Below are positions 7,959 through 15,825 of a stretch of 30,872 nucleotides of DNA, piece after piece. Numbering within the stretch: the first letter of the stretch is position 1; each line of letters begins with the position of its first letter. Position numbers and translations under genes: made by a program. The DNA is from Bacilli bacterium. GTDB taxonomy: Bacteria; Bacillota_I; Bacilli_A; RF39; UBA660. The stretch lies in NCBI GenBank assembly GCA_028684435.1, contig JAQUFX010000005.1, positions 1 through 30,872 of the forward strand, given 5' to 3'. The notes under the pieces were generated by a model. It saw only the letters and a list, made by a program, of their open reading frames with translations, was not told where the DNA came from and searched no databases.

Positions 7959-8379
7959 ATTGCCTTGTTTCTCTTTCAAGATCTCTCTTTTTAATAGTTT
8001 CTCTTTTATCATAAAGATGTTTTCCCTTACAAACACCAATTAATATTTTTACTTTTCCTTCTTTTAAATATAATTTTAAAGGAATAATAGTGTAACCGTC
8101 TTTATTAATTTCATTTTTTAATTTAATAATTTCTTTTTTATGTAATAATAATTTTCTGGTTCTTCTTTCTTCATGATTAAAACGATTGCCTTCTTCATAT
8201 TTAGCAATATACATATTTATAATAAAGGTTTCATTATTTCTTATTATAACATAGGAATCTTTTAAATCAGCGCTCCCTTTACGAATTGATTTTATTTCGG
8301 TACCTTTTAAGACAATACCAGATTCAATTTCTTTTTCAATATAATAATCAAAATATGCTTTTTTATTGTTTATTTCCAT
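7948..8379 (-). CDS. smpB: SsrA-binding protein SmpB
   Basis: Small basic protein that binds tmRNA (present at 26650-26999) and delivers it to stalled ribosomes for trans-translation. 143 residues from the chosen ATG, with NKKAYFDYYIEKEIESGIVLKGTEIKSIR at the start, a GNRFNHEERRTRKLLLHKKEI centre, and the basic C-terminal tail GKHLYDKRETIKKRD needed for ribosome accommodation. Upstream in-frame ATG (8385) and GTG (8391) exist. The one at 8379 has AGGTG at 9-nt spacing and gives the usual family N-terminus. It overlaps the rnr end by 17 nt, an arrangement (rnr-smpB) found in many Bacillota. Confidence 0.96.
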   Translation of the reverse strand: MEINNKKAYFDYYIEKEIESGIVLKGTEIKSIRKGSADLKDSYVIIRNNETFIINMYIAKYEEGNRFNHEERRTRKLLLHKKEIIKLKNEINKDGYTIIPLKLYLKEGKVKILIGVCKGKHLYDKRETIKKRDLERETRQYEY

Positions 8380-10474
8380 TATCATTTTCACCTATAACTT
8401 CAAAATCAATTGTTTTAGCTTCTTTGCTAGCTGCAATAACTTTGACTATTACTTTATCACCTAAACGATATTTCTTTTTACTTTGAGATCCAATTAAAGA
8501 CATTAATTCCGGAACAAAATTGTAATAATCACCTTTTAAAGTATTTACATGAACTAATCCTTCAATTAGATTTTCAAGTTGAACAAAGAAACCAAACATA
8601 GTTACTCCAGATATTATACCATTATATATTTCTCCAATGTGACTTTCCATATATTCAGCCATTTTCATATCATCGACTTCTCTTTCAGCTTCGATTGATT
8701 CTTGTTCTCTTAAAGAAGTGTGATTGCCAATTTCTGGCAATACAGTTTCCCATTTCATTATAGTGTCATTATCGATTTTAGATTCAAAAATAAAATTTTT
8801 TAACAATCTATGAACAATTAAATCTGGATATCTTCTAATAGGACTTGTAAAATGAGTATAACATTTACTACCCAAGCCGAAATGTCCAATATTTTCACTT
8901 GAATAGATGGCTTTTTGCATACTTCTTAATAATATTGAAGATAATATATCGAATTCTGGTTTATTATTTAACTGAGATAATATTTTTTGCATCGATGATG
9001 GCTTAAGGTCAGTAAATTTACCAATTAGTTTATAACCCATTAAATTTACTAATTGAATAAAGGAATCAATTCTATCAGGTTTTGGAGTGCCATGTACTCG
9101 ATAAAGAAATGGTAATTTCATATTGTTGATGTGAGTAGCTACTGTTTCATTAGCAGCGATCATAAAGTCTTCAATTAACCTTTCGCCATCTTCTCTTTCT
9201 CTTCTTTCAACTCCGATACATTTTCCTTTTTCATCAATTATTAATTTAGGTTCATCAATATCAAAATCTATATAACCACGATTCATTTTATATTGTCTTA
9301 ATATTTTAGCTAAATTATTCATTTCTTTTAAAGTTTTTTCAAATTCTTTATAATCTTCAGCGACAATATTTCTCATAAGAATATCATTTACTTTTTTATA
9401 AGTCATTCTTTTTCTGGATTTTATATATGAAGGAATGATCTCATAATCTATTACATTTCCTTTTTCATTTATTTGCATTACACACGAAATAGTTAATCTT
9501 ATAACATCAGGATTTAATGAACAAATACCATTAGATAATTTATGTGGTAACATTGGAATTACCGAATTTGCTAAATAGGAACTAGTTCCTCTTTGATAGG
9601 CATCTATATCAAGAGGACTATCTTTTGTTACATAATTACTAACATCAGCAATATGAACACCTAAATAGTACGTACCATTTTCATATTTGAAACTTAGTGC
9701 ATCATCTATGTCTTTGGTATCGTCCCCATCAATAGTGAATATTATTTCCTTAGTTAAATCTTTTCTATTAATTAACTCCTTTTCATTTACTTCTTCCGGA
9801 ATATTATTTGTTTGATTAATCGCTTCTTTACTAAATTCTTCAAAAAAATTATATTTATAAGCAATTGTCTTTATATCAACAGTCGGATCATCTTTATGTC
9901 CAATTATTTTATTAACTCTTCCATAATATCTATTATTGCCTAATTCTTTAGTGGTATTTATTAAGACTTTTGTTCCATCAACACAATTATCTAAACTATC
10001 TTTATCTAATATTATATCTAATTTTTTTCTATCATCATCTAATTTTAAAATAGCTTCATTATTTTTAAAATAGATTGTTCCAATTAAATTATTAGTATTT
10101 CTTTCTAATATTTTTATTATTTTACCTTCTATTTTGTTATTATATAAAAAAGTTTCAGCAAGAACTATATCTCCATTAGTAGCATTATTTAAATTATTAT
10201 AATTTATATATAAATCATTTTCATCTAATAATAAAAATCCATTACCTTGTTTATTAATGCTTAATCTTCCCACTTTAATATTAGATAAATTTTTATATAA
10301 TATATATTTGTCTTTTTTAGTTTTATATAAAATATGCTCTTTTATTAAATTATCCAATTCAGTTTGTAAATCTTTTAATTCTTCACTAGTTTTTAAATAT
10401 AATAAATCATTTATTACAATTATATCTAAGGCATCTTTCTTATCATTTAATACTTTTATAATTTCTGTTTTCAT
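8363..10474 (-). CDS. rnr: Ribonuclease R
   Basis: Processive 3'-5' exoribonuclease that degrades structured RNA and assists trans-translation. 703 residues: an N-terminal helix-turn-helix-like region (1-60), cold-shock domains (about 65-200), the RNB catalytic domain with the Mg-binding Asp cluster in TIDGDDTKDIDDA (247-259), YCT-type motifs through HFTSPIRRYPDLIVHRLL, and a C-terminal S1 domain (about 620-695, GIISGVTMFGFFVQLENLIEGLVH). It has TAAGGAGG before the ATG and an extended -10 just upstream. It heads the overlapping rnr-smpB-amidase operon. It is slightly shorter than the Bacillus enzyme because the tail after S1 is brief. Confidence 0.96.
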   Translation of the reverse strand: MKTEIIKVLNDKKDALDIIVINDLLYLKTSEELKDLQTELDNLIKEHILYKTKKDKYILYKNLSNIKVGRLSINKQGNGFLLLDENDLYINYNNLNNATNGDIVLAETFLYNNKIEGKIIKILERNTNNLIGTIYFKNNEAILKLDDDRKKLDIILDKDSLDNCVDGTKVLINTTKELGNNRYYGRVNKIIGHKDDPTVDIKTIAYKYNFFEEFSKEAINQTNNIPEEVNEKELINRKDLTKEIIFTIDGDDTKDIDDALSFKYENGTYYLGVHIADVSNYVTKDSPLDIDAYQRGTSSYLANSVIPMLPHKLSNGICSLNPDVIRLTISCVMQINEKGNVIDYEIIPSYIKSRKRMTYKKVNDILMRNIVAEDYKEFEKTLKEMNNLAKILRQYKMNRGYIDFDIDEPKLIIDEKGKCIGVERREREDGERLIEDFMIAANETVATHINNMKLPFLYRVHGTPKPDRIDSFIQLVNLMGYKLIGKFTDLKPSSMQKILSQLNNKPEFDILSSILLRSMQKAIYSSENIGHFGLGSKCYTHFTSPIRRYPDLIVHRLLKNFIFESKIDNDTIMKWETVLPEIGNHTSLREQESIEAEREVDDMKMAEYMESHIGEIYNGIISGVTMFGFFVQLENLIEGLVHVNTLKGDYYNFVPELMSLIGSQSKKKYRLGDKVIVKVIAASKEAKTIDFEVIGENDNGNKQ

Positions 10475-10493
10475 TTGTATAGCCTCCTTAATT

Positions 10494-10502
10494 ATTATAA
10501 CA
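10494..10502 (-). promoter_or_regulatory. Extended -10 promoter of rnr operon
   Basis: Minus strand TGTTATAAT, ending 19 nt before the rnr ATG with TAAGGAGG between. Predicted leader about 13 nt. The secG terminator lies immediately upstream. Confidence 0.6.
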
Positions 10503-10521
10503 TCTTTTTATTATTAAAAAT

Positions 10522-10545
10522 AAAAAAAATATCTTAAATGATATT
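10522..10545 (-). terminator. Intrinsic terminator of secG
   Basis: Minus strand AATATC-ATTTAA-GATATT hairpin followed by six T, just after the secG stop. Separates secG from rnr. Confidence 0.6.
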
Positions 10546-10548
10546 CCT

Positions 10549-10764
10549 TTAACTAATATATAATAAAAATGATAATATAAAGAAGATTGCTCCTAAAAGT
10601 ACTGTTAATCTACTTATAAATAGTTCAGAACCTCTTTCTTTCTGAATTTGAAATAATTCAGTATTACCTCCACTAATTATCTGACCTGCATCTGATGCTT
10701 TATTACTTTGAAGTAAAACAATAGCAATTAATAACACAGATACAATTAATAATGCTGTTTCCAT
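10549..10764 (-). CDS. secG: Preprotein translocase subunit SecG
   Basis: Small membrane subunit of the SecYEG channel, 71 residues, with two transmembrane helices. Helix 1 is METALLIVSVLLIAIVLLQS and helix 2 is RLTVLLGAIFFILSFLLYI. The cytoplasmic loop has the family pattern LLQSNKASDAGQIISGG and LF. GGGTGA precedes the ATG at 7 nt. It lies just upstream of rnr, as in many Bacillota, but has its own promoter and terminator here. Confidence 0.93.
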   Translation of the reverse strand: METALLIVSVLLIAIVLLQSNKASDAGQIISGGNTELFQIQKERGSELFISRLTVLLGAIFFILSFLLYIS

Positions 10765-10788
10765 TTAATTTCACCCAATTTCTTCAAT

Positions 10789-10817
10789 AATTTAACATAA
10801 ATTTAATATAAAAGCAA
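10789..10817 (-). promoter_or_regulatory. Promoter of secG
   Basis: Minus strand TTGCTT (10817-10812), 17-bp spacer, TAAATT (10794-10789) with TG one base upstream, then an A/T leader and GGGTGA. Motif-based. Confidence 0.65.
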
Positions 10818-10823
10818 TTTTAT

Positions 10824-12179
10824 TTAACAAAACTCTTTTATATATTCGACTATTTCAATAAATTTATTTCCGTTTGATGCTTTAACTAATACAATATCTC
10901 CTTTATTAAGTAAATTCTTAATGTAATCTTTAGCATCAGATTTTGTTTCAAAATGAATAATATTATTTAAATCCATCCCTTTTTGAGCCTCAATATTTAT
11001 ATATTCTGAATTATTACCAATAGTAATTAAATAATCAATGTTGTTTTTAGCTAAATATTTGCCTACCTTTTCATGAATTTCTTGAGCATATGTTCCAGTT
11101 TCATTAATGTCACCTAATATTGCTATTTTTTTTAGCTCTTTTTGATTTAAAAGAAAATCTATCGCATTAATCATTGATTCAGCACTTGCGTTATATGAAT
11201 CGTTAATAATTATTACTCCCTTTTTAGAAGTTGTTTTTTCTAATCGGCCTTCAGTTAAAAGATATTCATTTATTCCATTTTGAATATCTAATATATCTAT
11301 ATTTAATTGGAGCCCGGTTGCTATTGCTAGTAGCCCATTTAAAATGTAAGGTTTAGTTCCAATATGGTTATTAAAACAGAATATTTTATCTTTGATATTA
11401 ACTTTGTATTTGTATTTTTTAATATTATAAGCCATATAATCAGAATTATTTTCTATGCCACAGGTAATAACATTTACATTTTTTAACATAATATTATTTA
11501 AATATTTATTGTCATTATTAATTATCAAAGCACCATTTTCTTTTAATCCAGATAAAATTTCTAGCTTAGCTTTTAAAATATTTTCCATACTGCCCAAATT
11601 TTCAATATGAATTGGTAAAACATTTGTAATAATAGCAATATCAGGTTTAGCTATACTAGTTAAATATTCTATTTCCCCTATATGATTCATACCCATTTCT
11701 AATAATATTAATTCTTCATCTTTTAATTTTAAAATCGTAAGCGGTACCCCAATATTATTATTATAATTTTTTTCGGTAACTAAAGTTTTATATTTTTTTG
11801 ATACAACAGAATATATCATGTTTCTAGTACTTGTTTTACCTAAACTACCAGTCACCGCTATTACTGGAATCTTTTTTTCTTTTAATTTTTTGATTGCCAA
11901 TTTTTTTAATGCTTCAATAGAGTTTTTAACTATAATTATTGTTTTATCAGTTTTTTTAATCTTTAGAATAAAGGATTCTTCAAGAATACATGCACATGCC
12001 CCATTATTAAAAGCATCTTGATAAAAGATATTCCCATCGAAATTATCACCTTTGATGCCAATATAAACATCACCTTTATTAATCGTACGCGTATCTTTTG
12101 AAAAATTATTGCAGCTTAAATCTAAATTTCCTGAAAATAATATACCATCACATGTTTTTATAATATCTTTTACTTTCAT
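10824..12179 (-). CDS. murF: UDP-N-acetylmuramoyl-tripeptide--D-alanyl-D-alanine ligase MurF
   Basis: ATP-dependent ligase that adds D-Ala-D-Ala to the UDP-MurNAc-tripeptide in the cytoplasm, the last cytosolic amino-acid addition to the wall precursor. About 451 residues. It has an N-terminal substrate domain (to ~100), the P-loop AVTGSLGKTSTRN (108-120), LLEMGMNHIGEIEYL, NDSYNASAESM in the central domain, and a C-terminal domain with ILGDINETGTYAQEIH. The ATG at 12179 has GGGG 6 nt upstream, and an in-frame TTG two codons earlier overlaps that site. Third gene of an eno-unknown-murF unit with 12-nt spacing. Confidence 0.95.
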   Translation of the reverse strand: MKVKDIIKTCDGILFSGNLDLSCNNFSKDTRTINKGDVYIGIKGDNFDGNIFYQDAFNNGACACILEESFILKIKKTDKTIIIVKNSIEALKKLAIKKLKEKKIPVIAVTGSLGKTSTRNMIYSVVSKKYKTLVTEKNYNNNIGVPLTILKLKDEELILLEMGMNHIGEIEYLTSIAKPDIAIITNVLPIHIENLGSMENILKAKLEILSGLKENGALIINNDNKYLNNIMLKNVNVITCGIENNSDYMAYNIKKYKYKVNIKDKIFCFNNHIGTKPYILNGLLAIATGLQLNIDILDIQNGINEYLLTEGRLEKTTSKKGVIIINDSYNASAESMINAIDFLLNQKELKKIAILGDINETGTYAQEIHEKVGKYLAKNNIDYLITIGNNSEYINIEAQKGMDLNNIIHFETKSDAKDYIKNLLNKGDIVLVKASNGNKFIEIVEYIKEFC

Positions 12180-12191
12180 ATGCAACCCCTT

Positions 12192-12608
12192 TTATATTTT
12201 ATTTAAAGTATTGTTTTCTTCTATTGTCTGAAATTTAATATTTATATCTTTTACTATTAAATCACACAAATTAATTACCTCTTTATGAAATGAATGGTCA
12301 TATTCCGGAGATCCTATAACTTCCTTATCACAATAAAATTTTTCTTTATTATAAAAATAATATTCTCCCCTTACATCATAATATTTATTATTCAGATTAA
12401 AAATTACATGACCAACTGAAAAATCACCTAAATATACATCTCCATTAGGAAATATTTTTTTCAAAATATAAGCATAATACCAGCAAGCTTGCGTTGTGAA
12501 AAAACTTATTGCATCATGATGTGATTCTGTTAAAAACCCTTTTTCACTATAATTAGTATCAAACAAAAAATTAATATTCCTAATTACTGTTAAAACATCA
12601 CTATTCAT
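12192..12608 (-). CDS. Protein of unknown function with Cys-His-Asp arrangement
   Basis: A 138-residue cytosolic protein with no signal peptide or membrane segment; family not recognised. The central block TQACWYYAYILKKIFPNGDV, followed by SVGHVIF and NNKYYDVRGEY, places Cys42 at a helix start, then His67 and Asp78 on strands. This order and spacing resemble papain/transglutaminase-fold cysteine hydrolases. Its ATG overlaps the eno stop by 8 nt (ATGAATAG) with little independent ribosome binding site, so it is probably translated by coupling to enolase, and murF follows 12 nt later. The hydrolase reading is inference. Confidence 0.75.
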   Translation of the reverse strand: MNSDVLTVIRNINFLFDTNYSEKGFLTESHHDAISFFTTQACWYYAYILKKIFPNGDVYLGDFSVGHVIFNLNNKYYDVRGEYYFYNKEKFYCDKEVIGSPEYDHSFHKEVINLCDLIVKDINIKFQTIEENNTLNKI

Positions 12609-13827
12609 TTTCAATTAATTTCTCTTCAATGCGTAATAACTGATTATATTTACAAATTCTTTCACCTCGACAAATTGAACCGGTTTTAATATAACCTAAA
12701 TTTAATCCAACTGCTAAATCAGCTATAAAAGTGTCTTCTGTTTCACCACTTCGATGCGATATAATAGTTTTAAAATTATTTTTTTTAGCTAAATCAATAG
12801 TATTTAACATCTCAGTTATTGTACCAATTTGGTTAGCTTTTAATAAAATTGCGTTATTATAATTTTCTTTTATACCTTTTTCTAAATATTCTATATTAGT
12901 AACAAAATAATCATCCCCAACTAGCATAATATCTTGGCCAATTTTAGAAGTCAAAATTTTAATTGAATCTATATCATTTTCATCAAAAGCATCTTCAATA
13001 CTTATTATTGGATATTTATTTATAAGTAATATATAATATTCTATTAATTCTTCTTTAGTTAACTTTTTATTATTGATAGTATAATTATTACCATCATAAA
13101 ATTCCGATGCTGCACAATCTAAAGCCAAAAATACATTTTTTCCTGGTAAGTAGTTACTATTTTTAATAGCTTCTATTATATAATCTAGGGCAATTTCTAT
13201 ATTATCTAATTTTGGTGCAAAACCACCTTCGTCTCCAACTGAAGTTAAATATCCATCTTGTTTTAGTGTGTTTTTTAAGGTATGAAATATTTCGGATCCA
13301 CATCTTAATCTTTCTTTAAAAGTATCTTGAGTTGGAATTATCATAAATTCTTGAATTTCTAAACCACTATTAGCATGAGCTCCACCATTAATAATATTCA
13401 TCATGGGATATGGTAAAGAAAAATCTTTACCTAAATATTCATACAAATCTTGTTTGTTTATTTTAGCTAAAGCTTTCATAACACATAAAGAAACTGATAA
13501 AATTGCATTAGCCCCTAATTTACTTTTGGTTTTAGTGCCATCTAAATTAATAAGTAAATTATCTATTTTTTCTTGATTTATATCCATTTCAATTAATGAA
13601 TCTCTAATTATGGTATTAATGTTATTAACTGCCTTCAAAACCCCTTTGCCACGATATCTAATTTTATCATTATCTCTTAGTTCTAATGCTTCATTCTCAC
13701 CAGTTGATGCCCCACTAGGGACGCTAGATCTTACAATTATTCCGTTTTCTAACTCTAATTCTGTTTCAACAGTGGGGTTACCTCTAGAATCTAAAATTTC
13801 CATAGCTTTAATATTCTTAATTTTCAT
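12601..13827 (-). CDS. eno: Enolase
   Basis: Glycolytic 2-phosphoglycerate dehydratase, Mg-dependent. 408 residues, about 20 shorter than most bacterial enolases. Family landmarks are AMEILDSRGNPTVE (N-terminus), GANAILSVS, NGGAHANSGLEIQEFMI, SVGDEGGFAP (catalytic Glu), metal ligands in LALDCAASEF, SIEDAFDEND and VGDDYFVTN, the catalytic Lys in LLKANQIGT, and ISHRSGETEDTFIADLAVG. The ATG at 13827 gives the normal N-terminus. An in-frame TTG three codons upstream is closer to the AGGA site, so the start is slightly uncertain. First gene of eno-unknown-murF. Confidence 0.95.
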   Translation of the reverse strand: MKIKNIKAMEILDSRGNPTVETELELENGIIVRSSVPSGASTGENEALELRDNDKIRYRGKGVLKAVNNINTIIRDSLIEMDINQEKIDNLLINLDGTKTKSKLGANAILSVSLCVMKALAKINKQDLYEYLGKDFSLPYPMMNIINGGAHANSGLEIQEFMIIPTQDTFKERLRCGSEIFHTLKNTLKQDGYLTSVGDEGGFAPKLDNIEIALDYIIEAIKNSNYLPGKNVFLALDCAASEFYDGNNYTINNKKLTKEELIEYYILLINKYPIISIEDAFDENDIDSIKILTSKIGQDIMLVGDDYFVTNIEYLEKGIKENYNNAILLKANQIGTITEMLNTIDLAKKNNFKTIISHRSGETEDTFIADLAVGLNLGYIKTGSICRGERICKYNQLLRIEEKLIENE

Positions 13828-13851
13828 TTTACACAACCATTCCTAATTAAA

Positions 13852-13880
13852 ATTATAAATTACTTGTCAATTATAAGCAA
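13852..13880 (-). promoter_or_regulatory. Promoter of eno operon
   Basis: Minus strand TTGCTT (13880-13875), exact 17-bp spacer, TATAAT (13857-13852). Predicted leader about 18 nt carrying TTAGGAATGG. One of the clearest promoters in the window. Confidence 0.75.
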
Positions 13881-13915
13881 GAATATTATATATTATTTAC
13901 ATTTTGTGATATACT
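13864..13915 (+). promoter_or_regulatory. Candidate femX promoter(s)
   Basis: Two plus-strand options. One is TTGTCA (13864-13869) with a 17-bp spacer to TATATA (13887-13892). The other is an extended -10 TGATATACT (13907-13915) adjoining the AGAGGTG site. The first overlaps the divergent eno promoter, so the two genes may compete. Confidence 0.4.
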
Positions 13916-13934
13916 AATCTAGAGGTGTAATCAA

Positions 13935-15170
13935 ATGAAAATAATTGAATTATCCTTTGAAGTTTTTGATAATTTTACATCAAATCATCCCTTAAGAAAT
14001 TATTGTCAAAGTTCAGCATACGCAATGTTTATGGGCGAACAAGGTTTTAGTTATGATTATATTGGTTATGAAGATAATGGTAATATTGTTGCAGCATCTC
14101 TGATATTATATAAACGAATTGGAGGAATGCAAAAATATGCTTATGCTCCAAAAGGTTTTTTAATTGATTATTACAATATAAGTCTAGTATCCGATTTTAC
14201 AAAAGCTTTAACAAAAAAATTGAAATCTAAAGGCATTATCTTTTTAAAAATAAATCCTGAAATAATTATTGCTGAACTAAAATATAAAAATTCATTTAAT
14301 AGCGAATATAATAAAAACGTGAAAATAATTGATGATTTAAAATCAATTGATTATAAAAGAAGAAGAGAAGTTAAGCCTTTAGAATTAATTAAACCAAGAA
14401 TTAGTGCATATATAAATTTAAAAAAATATAATCAAAATAAATTAAATAATGAAACTAGAGAAAAAATAGTTTTTTCACAAAAAAAAGGTTTAGAATATGA
14501 CATTGCAACAAGTAAAGAAGTTAAAATATTTTATGATTTTATAAAAGTTCATACTAAAAAGAATATAAATTATTATCGTAACTTACTTAATATTTTTAAT
14601 AAATTTAATATGGCAGAATTACTACTTGTAAAAGTTAATTATAAAAATTTTTTAATTCAAGCTAAAGAAGCATATGAAATCGAACTTGAAAATAATAATA
14701 ATTATAATGAGATAATCCAAGAAAATACAACAGAAAGAAATTTAAATATTAAAATGGAATCAGATAAGCTTTTACTTAAATTAAAGAATAATATCGTTGA
14801 AGCTACCGAAGGATTGAAAAAAGGAATTAATGAATATATTGCTGGTGCAATTATTGTTAAATATCAAAATAGAATAACAATAATCGAAAGTGGATATAAT
14901 TCTGCTTTTGGTAATTTATATCCTAACTATTATTTATATAATAAATTATTTGAATTATATGCAAAAGATTATGATTATATTGATTTAAATGGCTTATCTT
15001 CAGATTTTAGTACTGGTTCAGAGTATTATTTATCTAATCAATTTAAATTAGAATTTAATCCTAATATATACGAATATATTGGTGAATTTGATTATATTAT
15101 CAATGATTTTAGTTTTAAAAATTTACAAAGAAGTGATGCTATAGCTAAAGAAATGGAATTATATAAATAA
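13935..15170 (+). CDS. FemABX-family peptidoglycan aminoacyltransferase
   Basis: FemX/MurM-type enzyme that transfers an amino acid from aminoacyl-tRNA to the lysine of the lipid-linked wall precursor, building the interpeptide bridge. 411 residues: two GNAT-like subdomains with the family segments CQSSAYAMFMGEQGF, QKYAYAPKGFLIDY and IIFLKINPEI. A charged helical insertion (about 225-300, KEAYEIELENNNNYNE onward) corresponds to the tRNA-synthetase-like coiled-coil arm. A C-terminal block follows with LYPNYYLYNKLFELYAKDYDYIDLNGLSSDF. AGAGGTG precedes the ATG at 8 nt. It is divergent from eno-murF. Which amino acid is added cannot be read. Confidence 0.9.
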   Translation: MKIIELSFEVFDNFTSNHPLRNYCQSSAYAMFMGEQGFSYDYIGYEDNGNIVAASLILYKRIGGMQKYAYAPKGFLIDYYNISLVSDFTKALTKKLKSKGIIFLKINPEIIIAELKYKNSFNSEYNKNVKIIDDLKSIDYKRRREVKPLELIKPRISAYINLKKYNQNKLNNETREKIVFSQKKGLEYDIATSKEVKIFYDFIKVHTKKNINYYRNLLNIFNKFNMAELLLVKVNYKNFLIQAKEAYEIELENNNNYNEIIQENTTERNLNIKMESDKLLLKLKNNIVEATEGLKKGINEYIAGAIIVKYQNRITIIESGYNSAFGNLYPNYYLYNKLFELYAKDYDYIDLNGLSSDFSTGSEYYLSNQFKLEFNPNIYEYIGEFDYIINDFSFKNLQRSDAIAKEMELYK

Positions 15171-15171
15171 G

Positions 15172-15195
15172 AAAAGAAGCTTAGCTTCTTTTTTA
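15172..15195. terminator. Bidirectional terminator between femX-like gene and rubrerythrin
   Basis: Perfect 9-bp stem AAAAGAAGC / GCTTCTTTT with loop TTA. T-runs follow on both strands, and the hairpin lies between two convergent stop codons. Confidence 0.85.
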
Positions 15196-15732
15196 ATAAT
15201 TTTCAACTTGTAATTGCATAAATGATTGAGGATGAGCACATACCGGGCATACTTCTAAAGCCTTTTTTTCTGAATAAATATGTCCACAATTTCTACAAAT
15301 CCAAATTACTTCTTCTCCTCTAGAAAATACCATTTCATCTTGAATATTAGCAAGTAATTTTAAATATCTTTTTTCATGATGTTTTTCTATTGCAGCTACC
15401 CCTTCAAATAAATCAGCGATTCTATCGAAGCCTTCTTCTCTGGCAGTTTGAGCAAAATTTTTATACATTTCAGTCCATTCATAATTTTCACCATTAGCAG
15501 CAGCAATTAAATTATCAATAGTAGAAGGAATTTTTCCATCATGTAATTCTTTAAACCATAGTTTAGCATGTTCTCTTTCATTATTAGCAGTTTCTTCAAA
15601 AAAAGTTGCTATTTGTTCATATCCATCATTTTTAGCTTGAGATGCATAAAAACCATATTTGTTTCTCGCTTCGCTCTCACCTCCAAAAGCTGTTAATAGA
15701 TTTGTTTCAGTTTTACTGCCTTTTAATTTCAT
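15193..15732 (-). CDS. rbr: Rubrerythrin
   Basis: Non-haem di-iron peroxidase that reduces hydrogen peroxide in anaerobes. 179 residues. The ferritin-like four-helix domain has iron ligands Glu19 (GESEARNKY), Glu52-x-x-His55 (NEREHA), a Glu at 99/100 (REEGF) and Glu116-x-x-His119 (IEKHHE). The C-terminal rubredoxin-type Fe(Cys)4 knuckle is CRNCGH and CPVCAHP (Cys146/149/162/165). It is full length and all metal ligands are present. AGAAGG precedes the ATG. It is monocistronic, with its own promoter and a bidirectional terminator. It suggests an anaerobic host exposed to occasional oxygen. Confidence 0.96.
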   Translation of the reverse strand: MKLKGSKTETNLLTAFGGESEARNKYGFYASQAKNDGYEQIATFFEETANNEREHAKLWFKELHDGKIPSTIDNLIAAANGENYEWTEMYKNFAQTAREEGFDRIADLFEGVAAIEKHHEKRYLKLLANIQDEMVFSRGEEVIWICRNCGHIYSEKKALEVCPVCAHPQSFMQLQVENY

Positions 15733-15754
15733 TGTATACCTTCTTTCTATAATT

Positions 15755-15783
15755 ATTATATATTTTTTTTATTTAAAATACAA
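15755..15783 (-). promoter_or_regulatory. Promoter of rubrerythrin gene
   Basis: Minus strand TTGTAT (15783-15778), 17-bp spacer, TATAAT (15760-15755). It lies just after the typA terminator. No obvious PerR-type palindrome was seen. Confidence 0.7.
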
Positions 15784-15795
15784 ATTTTTATATAT

Positions 15796-15825
15796 AAAAA
15801 AGTTATAACTTTTTATAACTTTTTT
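15796..15825 (-). terminator. Intrinsic terminator of typA
   Basis: Perfect 13-bp inverted repeat (AAAAAAGTTATAA / TTATAACTTTTTT, 4-nt loop). On the minus strand it ends in six T and contains the typA stop codon. AT-rich but long. Confidence 0.75.

Noticed and set aside
13825..13840. Three-codon leader frame (ATG GTT GTG TAA) before eno
   Set aside because: Too short to call a regulatory leader peptide; likely chance, and the AGGA site adjoins it too closely.
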